This document shows positions 58,687-64,000 of a stretch of DNA of 64,000 nt, piece after piece. Position 1 is the first letter of the stretch; each line of letters opens with the position of its first letter. Location: assembly GCF_014931275.1 (NCBI RefSeq), contig NZ_CP063110.1, positions 1,224,001 through 1,288,000 of the forward strand. The letters are read 5' to 3'. The translations under genes and the position numbers were made by a program. The notes under the pieces are model-generated. The model made no database searches, was not told the DNA's origin, and saw only the letters and a list, made by a program, of their open reading frames with translations. This stretch comes from Haemophilus parainfluenzae (lineage in GTDB: Bacteria; Pseudomonadota; Gammaproteobacteria; Enterobacterales; Pasteurellaceae).

Positions 58687-59412
58687 ATGTCAGAAGTGGT
58701 GACAGAAAATCCCATCAAAGCCGCAGCAAAAGCGGCATTTCCTTACAGCATGCCAATGCTTGCCGGCTTTTTATTTTTAGGCATTGCATATGGCATTTAC
58801 ATGAAAGCACTTGGATTCGGTGTTTGGTTCCCTGTTACAATGGCAGCACTCATTTATGCGGGCTCCGTTGAATTTATTGCTGCTGCAGCATTAGTCATGC
58901 CTTTTTCGCCTTTAAGTGTCGCATTAGTTACGCTGATGGTAAGTGGGCGTCAGATTTTTTATGCCATTTCCATGTTAGAAAAATATGGTGCTCAAATTGG
59001 GAAAAAACGTTGGTATTTAATTAGTACTCTAGTAGATGAAAGTTTTTCCCTGAATTATATGGCGAAGATCCCCGATCATTTAGATAAAGGTTGGTATATG
59101 TTCTTTGTCAGTTTTTATTTGCACGTTTATTGGGTCGTCGGTGCGGGATTAGGCAACCTATTTGGTTCAATCATTCCTTTTGATTTAAAAGGGGTAGAGT
59201 TTGGGATGACAGCACTTTTCCTCGTAATCTTTGCTGAAAACTGGCTAAAAGAAAAATCTCATGAAAGCTCATTATTAGGTTTAGGCGTAGCTTTTGTATC
59301 GCTGTTAATTGTTGGGAAAGAACACTTTTTAGTGCCAACGCTAATCAGTATCTGGATTCTATTAACAGTACGACGTCCTAAACTTTCATCTAAATTGGAG
59401 GCACTGAAATGA
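58687..59412 (+). CDS. azlC: AzlC-family branched-chain amino acid exporter, large subunit
   Basis: A 241-residue membrane protein of the AzlC/YgaZ family; FPYSMPMLAGFLFLGIAYGIYM and YAGSVEFIAAAALV are family motifs. With its small partner it exports valine and sometimes methionine (YgaZH in E. coli). It overlaps azlD by 4 bases. Lying behind metR, methionine export is a reasonable guess. Confidence 0.9.
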   Translation: MSEVVTENPIKAAAKAAFPYSMPMLAGFLFLGIAYGIYMKALGFGVWFPVTMAALIYAGSVEFIAAAALVMPFSPLSVALVTLMVSGRQIFYAISMLEKYGAQIGKKRWYLISTLVDESFSLNYMAKIPDHLDKGWYMFFVSFYLHVYWVVGAGLGNLFGSIIPFDLKGVEFGMTALFLVIFAENWLKEKSHESSLLGLGVAFVSLLIVGKEHFLVPTLISIWILLTVRRPKLSSKLEALK

Positions 59413-59738
59413 CATTGATGGAACAAATTATCACCATTGTGATTTGTATCGTGTGCGTGCAATTTACTCGATTATTGCCATTCTGGATCTTTCCTGCAAA
59501 TCGTCCTATTCCGGAATATGTTCGTTATCTAGGTAAAGTATTACCTGCCGCGATGTTTGGAATGTTAGTAGTGTATTGCTATAAAAATGTGGATGTGTTG
59601 AGTAGTTATTACGGCTTGCCCGATTTTATTGCGGGAGCTTTGGTATTGGGGTTGCATTTCTGGAAAAAGAATATGTTTCTTTCCATCTCGGCAGGCACAA
59701 TTTTTTATATGTTTTTAGTGCAAAAAGTCTTTATCTAA
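59409..59738 (+). CDS. azlD: AzlD-family exporter small subunit
   Basis: A 109-residue membrane protein with three hydrophobic segments; RLLPFWIFPANRPIPEYVRYLGKVLPAAMFGML is the AzlD signature region (about residues 20-52). Its ATG overlaps the azlC stop (ATGA), so translation is coupled and the two subunits are made in balance. Confidence 0.9.
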   Translation: MTLMEQIITIVICIVCVQFTRLLPFWIFPANRPIPEYVRYLGKVLPAAMFGMLVVYCYKNVDVLSSYYGLPDFIAGALVLGLHFWKKNMFLSISAGTIFYMFLVQKVFI

Positions 59739-59859
59739 GCGAATGTTGAGCGAAATAAAAATTTCTTGATATTGCAATCGGTTGCTTTTATTTCGCCTCT
59801 TTCCCTGAATTCCAAAATCTTTTATGATGCCGCTTCAATCATTATTGACGGAGAGATTT

Positions 59860-60105
59860 ATGGAATTTGATTTCATTGAATTACTAGGTTATATGGCAAC
59901 ATTCTTTGTAGCCGCCTCTTTTTTATTCAAATCCATTATTCACTTAAGAATTGTAAATACCATTGGAGCAGTACTCTTTGTGGTTTATGGTTTGATGAAA
60001 GGTGCTTATCCTGTAGCAGTTCTAAACGCATTCTTAGTTTTCGTTAATTTATACCAACTTTATCGTTTGAAAAAAGAGCAACCTGCATCAAAAGTGCTTA
60101 AATAA
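59860..60105 (+). CDS. Small YgjV-like inner membrane protein
   Basis: An 81-residue protein with three hydrophobic segments (LLGYMATFFVAASFLF, IVNTIGAVLFVVYGLM, PVAVLNAFLVFVNLYQLY) and a basic C-terminus. It resembles the small YgjV-type membrane family; function unknown. The ATG at 59860 follows GGAGAG; an in-frame start 12 codons earlier (59824) has no ribosome site. It stands alone after azlD. Confidence 0.7.
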   Translation: MEFDFIELLGYMATFFVAASFLFKSIIHLRIVNTIGAVLFVVYGLMKGAYPVAVLNAFLVFVNLYQLYRLKKEQPASKVLK

Positions 60106-60122
60106 TTGACCGCACTTTTCTT

Positions 60123-61058
60123 CTATTTACCCCACATTTGATATAACGCAATCACCAGTGGCATAGTAAACATACAAAGCAGCGTCGTTATCCCATAAAT
60201 GGCGCTGGCTTTTTGTGGATTGTTGTTATAAATCACCGCCATTTGTGTCACTGTCGAAGCTGAAGGGCTAGTGGTAGCTAAAAAGCTAATCAACACGATA
60301 ATCTCACCTTTTTCAATCCAATGTACAAAGCCAATGAGCTTTATTAATACCAACAATACAAGCGGAATAACCAACAAGCGCAATAGTGTGACTAAATAAA
60401 TGCGCTTAGATGAAACAATGCTTTTTAATGGAATTGCGGCAATTAACATACCCGCAACAAGCATGGCATTCGGGCCAATAAACAAACCGATGGAAGAGAG
60501 TGTGCCATTGATAATGTTTGGCAACTTAATTTGAAAAGCAAATAAAAATGCGCCGACGAGAATTGACCAAATATTGATATTTTTGGCAATTGTTTTTAAC
60601 GATAAATTCCCTTTACCTACAATAATCAAGCGGCAATGTGTCCAGAATAGAAAGGTTTGCACCACAATAAAACAGCTGGCGTAAATGACCCATTCTTTGC
60701 CAAATAGCGACATCACAATCGGAATAATTAAGTTGCCAGAATTGGAATAAATGGAAGTGGCATGCTCAATAGGATCAAGGTTTAATAGGCGCTTTAATAA
60801 ACTGCCAATAATAATCAGAATACCCTGAAGAAACACGGCCATAAGTAGTGAAAGCTGCAAACCTTGTAGAATTTCAGGTGTGTAATCAATTTGAAAGGCT
60901 TCAATCATCACCGCTGGACTGATGACATAAAGTCCAATAATGGAAAGTGGTTTGCTATCTTCTGATTTTAATAATTTTGATTTAACCAACCCATAGCCAA
61001 TAAGTACAATGAGTGTCAGTTCAATAATTTTAGTACCGAGTAAAAATGCGATATCCAT
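60123..61058 (-). CDS. AEC-family transporter
   Basis: A 311-residue protein with about ten membrane helices of the auxin efflux carrier (AEC) family, to which malonate and malate carriers belong. Family-like stretches are LIGYGLVKSKLL near the N-terminus, NSGNLIIPIVMSLFG in the middle and FLATTSPSASTVTQMA near the C-terminus. The substrate is unknown. It has its own promoter side facing guaA's terminator. Confidence 0.82.
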   Translation of the reverse strand: MDIAFLLGTKIIELTLIVLIGYGLVKSKLLKSEDSKPLSIIGLYVISPAVMIEAFQIDYTPEILQGLQLSLLMAVFLQGILIIIGSLLKRLLNLDPIEHATSIYSNSGNLIIPIVMSLFGKEWVIYASCFIVVQTFLFWTHCRLIIVGKGNLSLKTIAKNINIWSILVGAFLFAFQIKLPNIINGTLSSIGLFIGPNAMLVAGMLIAAIPLKSIVSSKRIYLVTLLRLLVIPLVLLVLIKLIGFVHWIEKGEIIVLISFLATTSPSASTVTQMAVIYNNNPQKASAIYGITTLLCMFTMPLVIALYQMWGK

Positions 61059-61098
61059 AGTGAAGTTTGAAGAGAAAAGTTGTTGTTATAAAAGAAGA

Positions 61099-61122
61099 AA
61101 AGGGCAAAATAATTTGCCCTTT
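61099..61122 (-). terminator. Terminator after guaA
   Basis: Perfect 10-base stem AAAGGGCAAA/TTTGCCCTTT, 4-base loop, T-rich on the minus strand. Confidence 0.85.
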
Positions 61123-61135
61123 AAATTGATTTAGG

Positions 61136-62695
61136 TTACTCCCACTCGATCGTTGCTGGGGGTTTTCCGCTGATGTCGTACACCACGCGGGAAATGCCGT
61201 TTACTTCGTTGATGATACGGTTAGATACTTTACCTAATAAATCATAAGACAAGTGAGCCCAATGTGCGGTCATAAAATCGATGGTTTCTACCGCACGTAG
61301 TGAGATAACCCAATCGTATTTACGGCCATCGCCCATAACACCTACAGATTTCACTGGTAAGAATACGCTGAAGGCTTGGCTGGTTTTTTCATACCAACCG
61401 CTATTGCGCAATTCTTCGATAAAGATTGCATCTGCACGGCGTAATAAATCGCAGTATTCTTTTTTCACTTCGCCTAATACACGGACGCCTAAACCTGGGC
61501 CAGGGAATGGGTGGCGGTTGATCATTTCAGCCGGTAAGCCTAATGCTAAACCGATTTTACGTACTTCATCTTTAAATAATTCACGTAAAGGTTCAACTAA
61601 ACCAAGTTTCATATAGTCTGGTAAGCCACCTACGTTGTGGTGTGATTTAATCACATGTGCTTTACCGGTTTTGCTTGCTGCAGATTCGATTACGTCAGGG
61701 TAAATCGTACCTTGTGCCAACCATTTCACGTTAGTGAGTTTTTTCGATTCATCATCGAATACATCTACGAACACTTTACCGATAATTTTGCGTTTCGCCT
61801 CAGGATCAGATACGCCAGCAAGTTCGCTTAAAAAACGGCTTTCAGCATCAACACGGGTAATATTTAAACCGAATTTGTCACCGAACATTTCCATGACTTG
61901 ATCGCCTTCGTGTAAGCGGAGTAAACCGTTATCCACGAATACGCAGTGTAAGTTTTTGCCGATAGCACGGTGTAAAAGTAATGCAACCACAGAAGAGTCC
62001 ACACCACCAGATAAACCTAAAATCACTTCATCATCGCCTACTTGCTCTTTAATGCGAGCAACGGCATCTTCGATAATGTTTTCTGCTGTCCATTTGGTTT
62101 CGCAACCACAAATGTTCACCACGAAATTCATCAATAATTCCAAACCTTTTTTGGTATGGGTTACTTCAGGGTGGAATTGTACGCCGTAGAAACGACGATT
62201 TTCGTCAGACATTGCCGCAATTGGGCAGGTTGGAGTCATACCGGTAACTTGGAAGTTTTCAGGTAAACGCGTTACTTTATCGCCATGGCTCATCCATACA
62301 TCTAATTTGCTATCGCCATCATTTAAATGAGCGAAAAGTGCGGTCGGATTATCCATTAAAACAGAAGCATAGCCGAATTCACGATGATCAGAGGTCTCAG
62401 TTAAACCACCAAGTTGCATCGCCATGGTTTGCATGCCGTAGCAAATACCCAATACAGGCACGCCAGCATTAAATACATATTCAGGTGCACGCGGGCTGTT
62501 TTCTTCAGTGGTACTTTCAGGACCACCAGAAAGAATGATACCGTCAGGATTAAATTCACGGATTTGTTCTTCAGTCACATCCCACGCCCAAAGTTCGCAG
62601 TACACACCGATTTCACGCACACGACGTGCAATCAGTTGAGTATATTGTGAACCAAAGTCGAGGATCAGGATTTTATGGTTGTGGATGTTTGTCAT
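61136..62695 (-). CDS. guaA: GMP synthase (glutamine-hydrolysing)
   Basis: Amidates XMP to GMP. The 519 residues show the class I glutamine amidotransferase half ([10 protein letters not shown] with the catalytic Cys; [10 protein letters not shown] with His and Glu), then the ATP pyrophosphatase half ([14 protein letters not shown]) and the dimerisation domain ending in PPATIEWE. The ribosome site AGAG overlaps the stop of the preceding small gene. It normally lies directly after guaB. Confidence 0.97.
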   Translation of the reverse strand: MTNIHNHKILILDFGSQYTQLIARRVREIGVYCELWAWDVTEEQIREFNPDGIILSGGPESTTEENSPRAPEYVFNAGVPVLGICYGMQTMAMQLGGLTETSDHREFGYASVLMDNPTALFAHLNDGDSKLDVWMSHGDKVTRLPENFQVTGMTPTCPIAAMSDENRRFYGVQFHPEVTHTKKGLELLMNFVVNICGCETKWTAENIIEDAVARIKEQVGDDEVILGLSGGVDSSVVALLLHRAIGKNLHCVFVDNGLLRLHEGDQVMEMFGDKFGLNITRVDAESRFLSELAGVSDPEAKRKIIGKVFVDVFDDESKKLTNVKWLAQGTIYPDVIESAASKTGKAHVIKSHHNVGGLPDYMKLGLVEPLRELFKDEVRKIGLALGLPAEMINRHPFPGPGLGVRVLGEVKKEYCDLLRRADAIFIEELRNSGWYEKTSQAFSVFLPVKSVGVMGDGRKYDWVISLRAVETIDFMTAHWAHLSYDLLGKVSNRIINEVNGISRVVYDISGKPPATIEWE

Positions 62696-62703
62696 TTTTT
62701 TCT

Positions 62704-63114
62704 CTAAATTGTATTAATTTTCTTCAGTGGAAAGATATATACTTTGCGGTTATTTCCATTTTTATCTTTCTGAGCTTTCTTAATAATCGGACCTGCTAAT
62801 GTAACAACCCCCTCATAAATATATGAATTAGGTGCGTCATTTTCGAATAAGTGTAGAGTAACATTATTACTATCTGATTCCGATAAAGTTTTATTTTGAG
62901 AGCTTAAGGTTTGATCGCCAGTTAATCCCATCCCAGTTAAATATAAAATATCATTTTCCCAGTAATTGATATATGTCTGTTGTCCATAAGTTTTGGTAAC
63001 TAAAACAAGAGTTTTTGTTTCTAGAGATCTTCTCATGCCACCTTGAGTTGAACATTTAAAAATATCACATAGTTCTTGGTTAGTTATTTTTTGTTTAACA
63101 TTAGGGAGATGCAT
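62704..63114 (-). CDS. Stand-alone SRA-like (ScoMcrA-type) modified-DNA reader, putative
   Basis: A 136-residue protein between guaB and guaA. Its whole length looks like the SRA domain of ScoMcrA-type type IV restriction enzymes: [20 protein letters not shown] (11-30), [15 protein letters not shown] (56-70), QNKTL (73-77), LHLF (87-90) and RKVYIFPLK (123-131). In those enzymes this domain is followed by an HNH nuclease; here the protein ends a few residues after it. It could be a remnant, a regulator, or a reader acting with another nuclease. It is 17 bases after guaB and 8 before guaA, so it must be cotranscribed. It is AT-rich in its middle (16 G/C of 60 in row 62941) and has no uptake core. 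Confidence 0.62.
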   Translation of the reverse strand: MHLPNVKQKITNQELCDIFKCSTQGGMRRSLETKTLVLVTKTYGQQTYINYWENDILYLTGMGLTGDQTLSSQNKTLSESDSNNVTLHLFENDAPNSYIYEGVVTLAGPIIKKAQKDKNGNNRKVYIFPLKKINTI

Positions 63115-63131
63115 ATAAAATACCTTTTGTT

Positions 63132-64000
<869 letters not shown>

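Overview
This window looks like a chromosomal segment of a Haemophilus-type member of the Pasteurellaceae. By eye I find about 40 exact copies of the 9-base Haemophilus DNA uptake core (AAGTGCGGT or its complement). Many are paired tail to tail as terminators. As I recall the H. influenzae Rd map, several gene runs keep that order: terC-uvrC-kdsB-lpxK-msbA-rec2-dksA-pcnB-folK, hitABC, the fdx/fdhE/rimI/holD/rsmC cluster, uvrD-dppBCDF, and afu-udk-dcd. A fused glutathione synthase (gshAB) argues against H. influenzae itself; H. parainfluenzae or a close relative is my guess. I see no rRNA, tRNA, prophage, insertion sequence or CRISPR array, and no gene-free stretch over 300 bases.

Layout. 1-4286: 3' part of hrpA, then an AT-rich Abi_C (abortive-infection type) gene directly behind it. 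4485-5843: dcuC. 5898-8432 (minus): dksA-pcnB-folK; pcnB appears to start at an AUU codon. 8695-17522: comEC/rec2 under a competence (CRP-S) site, then envelope and repair genes msbA, lpxK, a ycaR-like gene, kdsB, uvrC and terC. 17561-21238 (minus): the iron importer hitABC behind a probable Fur box. 21453-26183: gshAB, ybeZ-ybeY and a HAD phosphatase. 26224-28474 (minus): serC-hisC. 28653-32118: tmaR, a PEBP-family gene and rsmC (both minus), a lipoprotein, holD and rimI. 32174-38972: formate dehydrogenase fdxGHI with fdhE, and divergent fdhD; FdxG contains an in-frame UGA for selenocysteine. 39039-40085 (minus): an orphan AfuA-like binding protein. 40232-46399: uvrD and dppBCDF without dppA. 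46446-50046 (minus): udk-dcd-AsmA-like-sotB. 50236-55534: an afu sugar-phosphate importer with two binding-protein genes in tandem. 55679-61058: a membrane protein of the 'site-specific recombinase' family, metR-azlCD, a YgjV-like gene and an AEC permease. 61136-64000 (minus): guaB and guaA, with a small SRA-domain gene inserted between them.

How the parts work together. Nutrient import dominates: iron (hit), hexose phosphates (afu), peptides and glutathione (dpp), and dicarboxylates (dcuC). Visible CRP-type sites in front of dcuC, comEC and afu suggest shared control by carbon status. Formate oxidation and dicarboxylate transport fit respiratory growth at low oxygen. Two defence-like genes (Abi_C and the stand-alone SRA protein) are tucked tightly into housekeeping operons.

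Most noteworthy: the three AfuA paralogues that differ at the sugar-binding residues; the solitary SRA gene inside guaBA; the Abi_C gene behind hrpA; the AUU start of pcnB; and mononucleotide tracts in the tmaR promoter spacer and upstream of gshAB.
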